DNA from: Pollenia angustigena
Taxonomy: Eukaryota > Arthropoda > Insecta > Diptera > Polleniidae
Length of the DNA stretch: 64,000 bases
Assembly (NCBI GenBank): GCA_930367215.1
Contig: OV884056.1
Span: forward strand, 48,794,308-48,858,307
Reading direction: 5' to 3'
Part shown: positions 1 to 13,000 of the stretch, one piece after another
Numbering within the stretch: position 1 is the stretch's first letter
Layout: every line of letters starts with the position of its first letter
Made by a program: the position numbers and the translations under genes
Notes under the pieces: generated by a model
What the model was told of the DNA's origin: nothing
Databases searched by the model: none
Seen by the model: the letters and a program-made list of their open reading frames with translations, nothing else

Positions 1-140
1 TTAAAGAAAAAGGGAACGTCAATAAGCCAAGAACAATTGAAAAGCTCAATTGAACCTCAATTATGTCTCAGAGTCATTGAAGCTATGAACCATCGGATAG
101 AGGTTTGCCACCGAAGCCGTGGCGAGCTTTTGGCTTATAA
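1..140 (+). pseudogene. 3' fragment of a DD41D (rosa-type) mariner transposase
   Basis: The plus strand reads IEPQLCLRVIEAMNHRIEVC and ends in a CHRSRGE-like tail. This matches the transposase C terminus of the copy at 29134-30135 ([20 protein letters not shown]). Only the C-terminal part is present; the rest lies outside the window. It sits in an Lgr1 intron on the opposite strand. The frame runs on without a recognisable terminal inverted repeat, so the 3' border is uncertain. Confidence 0.7.
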
Positions 141-879
141 AAATATTAAGATAATTCTTTTAAAAATTTGTGGCTTGTATACAATTAACATCGTGCGTTT
201 TTGTTGGGCAACTCTTATAACGCAGTATGAGTGTGTAGTTTGCTGCGACAGATTTTTTCCATCTTCTGAAATGAAATTTGACAAACAAACATGTTAACCA
301 AAATTGGCGATGAATCAGAAGGTTTTGCTTGTAAAGTTTTTGAAATGAAAATATTGATTCATAATTATATACATATGAATACAACGTGCAAGTAAAACTA
401 ATTTTATAAATGTCACACAAATGGATTTATTTACATATAATTAAACATAAGAAAATAGTTCTCAAAATAAAATAGATTTTATTTCACGACGGCTTTCTGC
501 AACAAATTTTCGTGTCCAATTGTATAAAATATGTGATCTTGACTCAGTTCTGTTTGAACGAATATTTAAATTTTTTGAAAACCAGCAAAAAATAATGTTC
601 ATGTGTATTTATTTTAAAACGAATTTAATTTTCAAATATACATACATACGTTCGAAGCAAAACTTTCTGTATGCATTTTTGAAAAACCTTCATTTTTTTA
701 CACACCCTTCAACTCTTTCAATCTATTGCCTTTTCTAGTTATGTATTATCCTACTTTCAATGCCAAACGTCTAAAATCGCTTTCATAATCAGAAATCGAT
801 AATACCTCAAGTATTATTTTTCCGCAATCAAACGATATTTCATAGTCAGTAAAGTGGAAAACTCTTACGATTTACTCAC
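141..879. other. Intron sequence left of the TM2 exon
   Basis: AT-rich intron. I searched the minus strand for the TM3 exon (expected to continue a phase 1 junction after DWQYG) and saw no candidate. No repeat was recognised. Confidence 0.6.
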
Positions 880-1025
880 CATATTGCCAATCATAAGCAT
901 AATTGAAATATTCACCCATGGAATGAGCATCAATTGATGCTATTAATAGCAAGTATAGACCCAGACACAAGTCAGCAAATGCCAAATGGCACATCAGAAA
1001 ACGTGGCACTGATGGTGTTTCAGCT
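880..1025 (-). CDS. Lgr1: Lgr1 exon: intracellular loop 1 and TM2
   Basis: The minus strand has acceptor AATTGCAG before 1025 and donor GTGAGT after 880. The 146-nt exon reads [20 protein letters not shown], then [14 protein letters not shown] and ends at YDWQYG. The VPRFLMC and LAFAD motifs, with the conserved TM2 aspartate (position 2.50), are the glycoprotein-hormone-receptor form of this helix. It enters with 1 nt completing a codon and leaves in phase 1. It is the most C-terminal exon visible. Confidence 0.95.
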
Positions 1026-4000
1026 CTGCAATTACAAAAAAAAAAAAAATACCATTAATATTTTTTTTTTCTTAAAACCACAGAAATTCTCATGCAACAA
1101 ACAGACAGAGGAGGCAAAATTTGTTTGTTCACTTTACTTTATCGATAGAATCACAACGAGAACAGCTACATTTCCAATAACAGCCAAACCGACCACAATC
1201 CATACAGATGTACGTAACCACTGATAGCCCATGACATCTTCACAGGGATTTAATGCATTCGGGATGGGATAACATTCGACATCATGTTTTCTGTGTATGT
1301 TAGCAAAAAAAAAAAAAAAAAATATTACAAAAAAGGTTTAGTTATTTATTTGTTTGCATAAGGGCAGGATTAAAGGATATCATTTGAACTCAACAAGGAG
1401 TTTTTCATTCTTGGTTTATATTTAAATAATGTAAACATTTTAAAGATTTTTTGAATAACAAAAGTGTTAAAGCTTTTAATAAGTGAAATATGTTATGACT
1501 CAAATTTCATTATGATTCTTTTGCTTTCAGGAACCAGACATGATTTTTAATTAAGGTAAGAGAAGAGTTTCAATAAATATTTATACACCCTTCGCCTTTC
1601 GGTAGAGGGTATATATGGGCATTTCCGTCAAAAGGTCCACCGTGGCCAAAAATTTAAAAGTTATTAAAAGCTGATTATTTTACGATATTGTTATAGAGAA
1701 ATATTTACATTTTACTAATTTTATAAATTTACTCATAAATTTGTTCACTTAGATGAACAATCAGACTGCAAAGTTGTGCAAACGTAATTTCTTATATGTG
1801 AGAAGGTTTTATTGTATGTTTTCTTTAATATTTATCTTTCTTTAAAGAGGTGGTATTTGATAAAAATTATTCCAAAAAAATTTTCTTACATGGTCTGTAA
1901 TCTAAGGAAGAGTTCAAAGAGAAATATCTTATTCGGATTAACGGTAAATTTTTATATTATTTTGATCATTATTTAGTTAAATTATTATGGAAAAAATTTC
2001 ACGTTCGAAATGTCACGTATCGACCCAGATTTTGGCTTAAAAAAAAGAAAATACAAATGATTTTGGAATCAAACCAAGACATTTTAATGTTACATTGCTA
2101 CGTAAAATTCTGAAAGTAGTTTGACTAAAAAATTGTGCCAGGTTTCGCTGAATTACGCCTTTTTATACATGGCCAAAAAAACTACTTCTGTTTTTTTCAC
2201 GTTCGAACCGCTACTTCTTTTGCCATTATCTTTGACCTAGAATCGCGCCCTCCATAAACTTTAGCATAGATAACAGTGCTTTCTTAGTGCTTTAATTTAA
2301 GGGTTAAGAAAACGTACAAATATTTGTTGCTTAAAATGTTATTGCATTTTTGATGCGTACGACTGTCACGTTCAACACTTTGGAATTACCCATATGAATA
2401 TGTATAGCGTTTTCAGTGTTGCCAATTTAGCCATTTAGTGGCTAAATTAAGCCATTTTCCATCTTGTTTCATGTAGTCAAGTGTAATGCGATGCAATGTA
2501 ATGTAATGCAATGTAATGTAATGTAATGTAATGTAATGTAATGTAATGTAATGTAATGTAATGTAATGTAATGTTATGTAATGTAATGTAATGTAATGTT
2601 ATGTTATGTTATGTTATGTTATGTTATGTTATGTTATGTTATGTTATGTTATGTTATGTTATGTTATGTTATGTTATGTTATGTTATGTTATGTTATGTT
2701 ATGTTATGTTATGTTATGTTATGTTATGTTATGTTATGTTATGTTATGTTATGTTATGTTATGTTATGTTATGTTATGTTATGTTATGTTATGTTATGTT
2801 ATGTTATGTTATGTTATGTTATGTTATGTTATGTTATGTTATGTTATGTTATGTTATGTTATGTTATGTTATGTTATGTTATGTTATGTTATGTTATGTT
2901 ATGTTATGTTATGTTATGTTATGTTATGTTATGTTATGTTATGTTATGTTATGTTATGTTATGTTATGTTATGTTATGTTATGTTATGTTATGTTATGTT
3001 ATGTTATGTTATGTTATGTTATGTTATGTTATGTTATGTTATGTTATGTTATGTTATGTTATGTTATGTTATGTTATGTTATGTTATGTTATGTTATGTT
3101 ATGTTATGTTATGTTATGTTATGTTATGTTATGTTATGTTATGTTATGTTATGTTATGTTATGTTATGTTATGTTATGTTATGTTATGTTATGTTATGTT
3201 ATGTTATGTTATGTTATGTTATGTTATGTTATGTTATGTTATGTTATGTTATGTTATGTTATGTTATGTTATGTTATGTTATGTTATGTTATGTTATGTT
3301 ATGTTATGTTATGTTATGTTATGTTATGTTATGTTATGTTATGTTATGTTATGTTATGTTATGTTATGTTATGTTATGTTATGTTATGTTATGTTATGTT
3401 ATGTTATGTTATGTTATGTTATGTTATGTTATGTTATGTTATGTTATGTTATGTTATGTTATGTTATGCTATGTAATGTTATTATTTTATGGCCCGTTTT
3501 CACAACTTACCGATAGCTAAAGGTAAGATTTTATCCGCCGTATAAAAAGTGTTCCATTATTACAACTTTACTTTAACCTACCAGGTAGGATTAACCTTAA
3601 TCTACTTTATCGTTCACTTTAAGTTAAAGTAAAGTTTTAATAATGGAATACTTTTTGTAAGGCCATTTAAAGTCTACTTTAAGCTATCGGTAAGTTGTGA
3701 AAACGGGCCTATGTAATGAAATGTAATGAAATATAATGTAATGAAATGTAATGTAATGTAATGGAATGTAATGGAGTAATGGAGTAATGGAATGTAATGT
3801 AATGTAATTTTATGTATTGTAATGCAACGTAATGTAATGTAAAGTAATGTAATGAAATGTATTGTAATGCAATGTAATGTAATGTAATGTAATGTAATGT
3901 AATTTAATGTAATGTAATGTAACGTAATGTAATTGAATGTAATTTAATGTAATGTAATGCAATATAATGTAATGTAATGTTATATGTAGAATGTAGTGAA

Positions 4001-7000
4001 GTGTAATGCGATGCAATGCAATGTAATGTAATGTAATATAAAGACGTGTAATGTAATGTTATGAAATGTAATTCAATGTAAAGAAATGTTATGTAATGTA
4101 ATGTAATACAATGCAATGTACAATTTTTTCGAAATTTATATAAACAAATTAATAACATGATGAAAAACTCCAGTTTAACGATGATTTGAATGGTTTTCAA
4201 AAATTTCACTCATGTTAAACTTATTGTCAACTTTATAGCAACAAATTATTCCCATAATTAATTCTTTAAATATGATTTCAAAAAATGTATCTCTAATTTA
4301 CAATTGTAAAATATTAATTAATGAATAATTTTTGTTTTGTTGTAAATTTTTTTTTTGTTTTAACGAGTTTTTAGCCATTTTCTTAAATTTAGCCAATTTT
4401 TACAGCTTTAAACCTTTTTGTGGAGAATTTAAGCTTAAGCGAAAAGCTGCTGTCATAAAAAGGAACCATCAATGTGCATTTAAGCTAAAATTGTTTTTGC
4501 TATAAACTCGTAAAAACGGTACCTTTTATGTCCTTGAAAATTAAGGAAAGGATACAATTACTGCCAAAGAAACCATTTATTAAATTATTAACAAACTTGT
4601 AAGGCTTTTTGCAAAAATAAAGCAGATTGCAACTTTTCAGGAATATGTTATAAAATTTTTTATGGGGGCACCGAAACTTTGATATTAAAATTGTTTCATT
4701 TTAACAGTCAGCTTAACATTTAACTTGATTAAAAGTATGCAAAGCATACGGTACGCACAAATGAAGTGTTAGCAGAATAGCTTAAAAGCTTTTTTTGATT
4801 TTTTGCGAAATTTGTTCAAAAAATTTTTAATTGCAAATACGATTCGATAAGCGTCCGAAGCCTGACAATAACAGCATTCATAACTGATATCAAAATAGAT
4901 TTTCTCATTATTGATAAAAAGTTTTTGTGAGGCGGCTTATAGCAGTTTTCCAACATGTTTTCTATTGTTTTATATTATTTTTTAAGCTCCATTTTCGCTT
5001 TTATGTAGTTAAAGTTAGTACCAATGATAAAAAAACACACAAAATGCATTTAATTAAGGATTCACTAATTAAAATTGAACTTCTTCCAATCCATAAAAAC
5101 TAACAACCATTAAAAATTGCAGATGTCAAACAGCAACAAGTGCATTTGTATAATTAACTTTTATTGTGCAGGCTGTAATTAAATAATGGAGCTTTTATGG
5201 CGCCAATAAAGTATAAAACAGACTCTTAATTGAGAAAATATTTAATAAAACTTAATTGACAACAAGTTTTAATTATTCCATTAGTAAAGTAAATTCAAAA
5301 TGTTTCAGTTATACTTTTAGTTTGTGTTTTTTTAACCAAGAGATAAAGCTTTAGCATGTATGGTACTCTTATTTACTTACCTAAATGTAAAGTTTCCACA
5401 ATATTCATCCAATTGACTTTCATCTGGATCGATGGGTTCATGAAATTTACCAAACATTTCCTTCATTGAATCTGACAAATAATCCTCTTCAACGAAATAT
5501 TCCACATCGCTATTTGGTGCCTGCGACCAAACGTTGCTTTCGTTTTGCAAATCCTCTTGACTAATAGAAAAGTCAGAACGCATCAAGCGGCTGTAAGAAG
5601 GTGTTGTATAAAAAAATCATGAATATAAAACATGAAAACACCATTTAAATCATAACAAACACTATAATATCAATAGCACATTTCGTGTAAAAAAATAAAT
5701 ATGTATGCTCATGAATTTATATGAACATATTCATTTGTTTATATACAAGCTTTCCTTTATGTTGACGTTTTGGAAAGTCAGCTGTCATAAGCATTTCAAA
5801 ATCAAAAAAACTTATAAATTGCTAAGCACACGGCATAAATGAACGTTTTTGTTATTGTAAAATGAGGATTTTTAAAGTAAAGTTATAGCCACGCTTTAGC
5901 ACAAGCGAAATATTATAGTTTATAGTAGGCGATAAAGCAGTACTCGACCGTGCCAAATCTTAAGTATCGATTTGATCTAGACATTTATTGGATGAATCAA
6001 TAACAAAAACACTACTGGAAGTATTTTTGCATTAGGGGTGACTTAAACATAAACATTTCGGCACCTTTTTACGAAATAATATATACAAAAATAATCGTAA
6101 ACGACATATCACGAATTTTACAGGTTTTTTCTAATTATTTTATAATCTATCCGAAAAATCAAAAATGTTTTAATACAAAATTTTAGATCTTTGTTCAATC
6201 AAACATGCCTGTTAATCGAGTTCGAACGAAGACTTTGTTAACCTCGTCGTTTTGTTCCAGAAAATTTAACACTTGATGATAAGTTATTTTGAATTTTTTT
6301 ACACATATCGAGTCGCCCTTAACGCAAAAAAACCTTAAGGCACAAACACACAATTTTGCAGGAGAAGATTTTTAATATACATATTTAATTTCATAAACAT
6401 TTTGTATGAAAGTTGTCGCTTAAGCTTAAATAGTTTTTGCTATAAAATCGTAACGGTACCTAATGTGACCATGAGATCTTAGGAGATGATACAAGTGTTA
6501 CCAATAACTTAATTTATTAAAAAAAAACAAAAATTTAGAAATATGTCGCTTAAGCTTTTTTGCGGTTAGGGCTCGATATGTATCATGATCACTAGATCAT
6601 AATCAATAAAAAAAAGTCAATTTAGAATATTTTTAAGATAAGTTGTTTCGGATTTATTAGAAAAAAAATTTAAAAATATGTCGCTTAAGCTTTTTTTGTG
6701 GTAAGGGCTCGATATGTATCTTGTTCACTAAATCCTAATCAATACAAAATAAACTCAATTTTGAATATATAGATGATACATTGTTTCGGATTTATTAAAA
6801 AAAAAAAAAAAAAATTTTAAATTGTGGCGCTTAAGCTTTTTTTGTGGTAAGGGCTCGATATGTATCGTGATCACTAGATCGTTATCAATAAAAAAAGTCA
6901 ATTTAGAATATGTTTAAGATAAGTTGTTTCGGATTTATTAGAAAAAAAAATTTAAATTATGTCGCTTAAGCTTTTTTTGTGGTTAGGGCTCGATATGTAT

Positions 7001-10000
7001 CATGATCACTAGATCATAATCAATAAAAAAAAGTCAATTTAGAATATTTTTAAGATAAGTTGTTTCGGATTTATTAGAAAAAAAATTAAAAAATATGTCG
7101 CTTAAGCTTTTTTTGTGGTAAGGGCTCGATATGTATCTTGTTCACTAAATCCTAATCAATACAAAATAAACTCAATTTTGAATATATAGATGATACATTG
7201 TTTCGGATTTATTAAAAAAAAAAAAATTTTTAAATTGTGGCGCTTAAGCCTTTTTTGTGGTAAGGGCTCGATATGTATCGTGATCACTAGATCGTTATCA
7301 ATAAAAAAAGTAAATTTAGAATATTTTTAAGATAAGTTGTTTCGGATTTATTAGAAAAAAAAAATGTTAAATTATGTCGCTTAAGCTTTTTTTGTGGTTA
7401 GGGCTCGATATGTATCATGATCACTAGATCGTAATCAATAAAAAAAAGTCAATTTAGAATATTTTTAAGATAAGTTGTTTCGGAATTATTAGAAAAAAAA
7501 TTGCAAAATATGTCGCTTAAGCTTTTTTTGTGGTAAGGGCTCGATATGTATCTTGTTCACTAAATCCTAATCAATACAAAATAAACTCAATTTTGAATAT
7601 ATAGATGATACATTGTTTCGGATTTATTAAAAAAAAAAAAAAAAAATTTTAAATTGTGGCGCTTAAGCTTTTTTTGTGGTAAGGGCTCGATATGTATCGT
7701 GATCACTAGATCGTAATCAATAAAAAAAAGTAATCAATAAAAAAAGTATATTTTAAATATTTTGAAAATTAAAAATGATGTCGCTTAAGTTTATTTTTGT
7801 GGTAAGAACTCGATATATATCTTGATCACTAGATCGTAATCAATAAAAAATAAACTCAATTTTGAATATATTCATGATACGTTGTTTCGGATATATTAAA
7901 AAAAAAAAAAAATTGAAAATTGTGGCGCTTAAGCTTTTTTGTGGTAAGGGCTCGATACGTATCGTGATCACTAGATCGTAATCAATAAAAAAAGTAATCA
8001 ATAAAAAAGTATATTTTAAATATTTTGATGATACGTTGCTTCGGATTTATTTAAAAAAAAAAAAACGAAAATTTAAAATGATGTCGCTTAAGCTTATTTT
8101 GTGGTAAGAGCTCGATATGTATCATGATCACTGAATCGTAATTAATAATAAAAAGTCAAGTTTGAATATTTTGATGATACCTTGTTTCGGTTATTAAAAA
8201 AACGAAAATTTAAAAATATGTCGCTTAAGCTTTTTTTAAATATTTTGATTATACGTTGTTTGGGATTTTAAATGACGATATGTACACAACAACAAAGGTG
8301 AGAAATTTTCATTAAATGTTAAAAAAAACAGTTTAACGGCAGAAATATTTAAAAGTGGAAAAAGAACACTTAAAGAAGATGTATATTAAAGTGGAAATAT
8401 AAGGCAATGTGAAGAGGAAAAAAGTGATAAACAAAAGCCATTTTACGAAGTAAATAGTTTCCAAAAAATTGTATGAAAAGTTGAAATTTTGTATAAAAAG
8501 ATAAATCTTATATGGACAACAGCAGACTCAGTTTTTCTGCTTTAATAACATTAAAAACTAAATTTTGTAATAACAGCAAAAAATTGCGAAGAAAACTAAT
8601 TTCTTTTTTTATCAAATTCCATTAAATGGTTGCTATTTTTCACAAAGCTATTATTCTTTCACTCACCTATATAAAACACCCTTGACATTTGAAAGCAAAC
8701 TCAATTTTTCCCCATTTCCCGCTACTCCTGCCCCATTCAGGGAAGTGGAGGCTAAACTTGATTGTTTTTTTGCTGATTCATAAAACATTCCAAAACCAGA
8801 GGCAACAAAAGAACCAAGGCCATCTATGTTGCCGTCAGCAACACCATCACCAGCATCAGCACTTTTGTCAGCAGCAGCAGTTTGAGTTGACCAAACCTGA
8901 TTGACCTCCTCATTGCCTTCAACACTCGTCATCTCACCGATTTGTTTAATAGGATTTTGATTTTGAAGCCTCTTATTTGGCTGTTTTAAATTGTTTTTAG
9001 AGATTTCGATATTATTGTTGTTGGTGTTGCTGTTGTCATTTTTATTGTTGCACTGTTGTTGCCATTTTTCGATTTCCTTAAGACGTTCAGCGTGTCGACG
9101 GGGATCATGCCGTGAGGGAAATTTAAAAGCACAACAGTGAAAGGAATGTGTTAAATAGGCTTTTTGTAAATTCTATTTATGAATATCATAAAGAAAAAAA
9201 TTTATTTTTCAATTAGATTTCTATCTTTAGATTTAAATAGTTTTTTTTATAATTTTGCTTTACCTTAAAATAATAAATGGACGGTATTGTTTTTAATGTA
9301 TGCGTATTTTCAATACGTAATACTTCAATATCTTGCAAACCCGCCGAGGGTAAACGTACCAAAGCGGTACTAGAGAGATCTCTAGAGGGGGAGTAAAAAA
9401 AAGTGAAAAAATAATTAAATGAAAGAAAATTGAATAAAATTAAAAAGAATTGGATATAAAGGATTCACACTGAGACAAATTTCGTACGTATTATTAACGA
9501 AAAGTTTAAGTAGATTTAAAGCGATATTTCTTTGTATTTTTCATAACTATATCTCTAATAAATATGAATATGTTTGGCAAATATTTTTTAATGACGATTA
9601 TTTATGGAGTTATTGGGTTCTAAAGTGTTGGCCGTTTTTGAAAAGTTTTTTTTTAATTATTGTTTCGATCACGAATGGCCCTAATTTTACCCATAAATCG
9701 CTTGTTGCTGTTGTTTTTTTTTTTATTTATTTTGCTCTGCATATCTGGAGAACGGAAAGAGCCAACGTATTCTAATTAGATTAGGCAGGATTGAAGAAGT
9801 GGGCTTGGTACTTCTGTACAAAGACATTAAAGATTTTTGTATATCAAGAGAACGGCAAGAGCCAAAGCTTCTATAACAGAAACAATCATGTTTTTTATCA
9901 ATACACAAAATCCGACAAAATGTGGTTGGAATTGGGAAGTGGGTGTGGCACAAAATATATATATTTATATCTAAAGAACGGTATTTATATAACTTTCCTC

Positions 10001-13000
10001 TCTTATCGTACCATGGGCATATGAAATTCGGTATAGCCGAATATACCACTTTTACTTGTTCTAAATTAAAGCTCGATTCACCCATGCGTTTCGAACAATA
10101 TTTTTGTCCGGACAAATTTTTTTTTAATTGAGTTGACGTCTTACTTCTGAGAGAGAAATTATTTTGTTCGGCAAGTTTTTTTTCTTGAATTGATTTAATT
10201 TTAATTTTTGTTCAGAACAAAATTAACGGAGTTGCCACTTTTAAATTTGTACATAAAAGTTGAAATGATTATTTTTTTTTGCTAAATAATTAAATAAAAA
10301 ATCAAAATAATTAAAAATAATAAAACCACTTTCCTTTTTTCGTCCATTTTCTTTAACTCACTTTTAGAAAACAATTCAAAGTTGTGCCGCCATTTTGTAT
10401 GATTGTTTACATCTGTTAACCATATGGTAGCTCTGTTTTTCCGGATAAACTTTCCGAAATAGATGAAACCTTCTGCAGAACACTCTAAATAAAAAAATTA
10501 TTCTCCGAACAAAAATATTGTTCGGAACGCATGTATGAATCCACCTTAAGATGTTCCTATGTCCGTTGTCACTGTTACTTAGTGCCCGTTTACATTGTGC
10601 GATTGTCTCTGCGATTCTTATATTATGGGCCGGAGGGGAGAGAGGAATAAACAGGGGCACACAACCTTGTATGCCCTACAATTAGCTATGTTATCTCGTT
10701 CGTTCCTTCATTTGCCTCTCATTTAAAAAAAAAAGTTGCTGAGATAAAAATTGCAGAATATAAACACAAAAGCAATTTTAAAGAAGAACAATTTTAAAAT
10801 ATTGCATTAAAAAGAAACCTATGCAGCGCTTCGTTGGATCAATGAAACCTGTTTCATTAAAAGGATTTAACGTAATTACGAAATACAATGAAGCGATTTT
10901 AACGAAAATAATTAATACAAAATTATAATTTCCTTAAAAAAATGTTTAATTATTAATCATAAAATGTAAGATTTAATTATTTCATACATCTAATGTAATA
11001 TGCCATTAAATTTATGAAATCAAAATTTTTTTTATAAAAGCAACATATTTCAATAATGCTTTCATAAATTTAAATTTTCATTATGACAATGAAAAATGTC
11101 ATTAAAGTAATGAACCAAAAACCTTCAATCAATGTTGTTATTGTTGTTATCGACAATTAAATCTCATATTTACGCTCTTAATTGAGTAAAAAACATAGTT
11201 TTTTTTATCCAAAAACTACACTGCCCCGGTAGACTAGCTGGTAGTAAGCTAGTCTATCAGCACCGAGGTTGCGCGATCGATTCCCGCCCGAGACAAAAAC
11301 AAAAATTAAAATAAAATAAAAAATAAAAAAATTTTTTTTTTTCATTTATTGAAAGTATTCATCCAATGAATAATATTCATAGATCTAATGTAATGTTTTC
11401 ATTAAATAAATTTAAATGAAACAGGTTTCATTTTTAATGCAATTTTTTATGGGATTAATGTCAAAATTTATTGGTAGTGTAGAAATATTTTGACACCAAA
11501 ATTATTATTTTCTGTTAAGACAGTCGGGTGTTTTTTAAACAGACAGCGGGAAACGGCTTAATCGATGTAAGGGAGTTTTTAACAGATGGATAGACAGATA
11601 AATATTTGGGTACGACTAAACAGAATTAGAATAACTTAAGAAACCAGATTAAATATAATTTATGAAGTCCTAGATAAACATTTCTATGTGCTAAAACAAA
11701 ATGACCTTCTCATGCTGGTGAAGGATATAAAATAAAGGAAATAAAAATTGTTCGGAATCACAAATTTTACAAAAATCTAATAAATTTTCAATTAAAATTT
11801 AATGCAAGTTTGGCTTGTGGATATTAAATCTACATTTCGTTTTAAATTTTCACAACCTTTGAAACATTTTTCTTTTTTATCCATAACTTTTGGTTAAGAG
11901 CTTAAAAAATTATTAAATCAACTTAAATACACAAACTGATTGTTGAAAGTAAAGAAAGAGTTTTATACGGCTTATTATTCACTTCTCTTGCACAGTTTTG
12001 TTGTGTATTTAATTTTTCTTTATTTACTGAAATCCCCAAAAGGGCGTAAAGGGTAAAAACTTACATTTCTTGCATACTCATGCCTTGAAACGCCTTAGGA
12101 TGCACTTGTTGTAAATTATGATTTTCTTTTAAAATTCTTTAAAGACAAACAAAAGGAAGAAGGATGGTTGTTTATATAAATTTGAATTTTTTTTTTTTAA
12201 TAAATTTTACTTACAATTTAGCTATTTGTGAACCTTGAAAGGCAGAATCATCTATAAAACTTATATCATTATTTGCTAAAATTCTGCAAAAATTGTAAAA
12301 TCAAATTAAAGTATTGAAGCATTTTATAGATGCATTTTGTTTGAAAATTATAATGAATTTATTTAAATCAAAAATTGCTTATTGCTAAATAAACAAAACA
12401 TAATTTTATACTTACAATTGATCAGTCTTTATGTTAATCGATTTCGATTCAATATGAGTTATATGGTTGTTATCGAGATCTCTGTAATAAAAAAAAATAA
12501 TTATTGAAGTTTAATTCATCTTTTAGATATTATAAGCTTTTGAGCTGCTTAAATCTTCTCAAATCCAACTTAATATTGGATTTAGTAAAGGATTTTATAA
12601 CAACATGTCTTAATACGATTTATGCAAAAAAAAAGGGTGGCAAAGATCTTTTAAGCTTTTCGATTAAGTTGTATATCCTCACCTTAAATGCGAATGGACG
12701 TAACTAAATAAAAATTTGAAATGGAGTTTTGACTGATAAAGATTCGTTTGATCGGACTACATTATCTTTATATACAGCCCGATTATGATTAAAAATTCCC
12801 CGGGAGATTTCTCCCTACTCCCATTTTTCCTTTGTAAATGCCATTGTAAAAATGGGAAAAGGGAATTTGTATTAATAACTGGGCTGATATATTTCTTATT
12901 AATCACTCAACCACTTAATTTCAAATATCTTAACTAAAAGAAAGAATTAGTTTTAAGACAAATGCCGCTTAAATTCATTCACACATCGATTAACTAAAGC

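Noticed and set aside
2596..3520. Three overlapping plus-strand ORFs of about 300 codons reading MLCYV repeats
   Set aside because: They are the three frames of a pure ATGTT pentamer satellite, with no other protein sequence.
3810..4209. Minus-strand ORFs rich in LHYIT repeats
   Set aside because: Products of the degenerate pentamer satellite; no domain or splice context.
6416..8240. CRISPR-like array
   Set aside because: The spacing is regular, but the whole monomer is repeated with no unique spacers, and the context is an animal genome.
11222..11297. Functional tRNA gene
   Set aside because: B-box-like sequence is present, but the acceptor ends do not pair and the D-arm region is a 9-bp hairpin; an A-rich tail follows.
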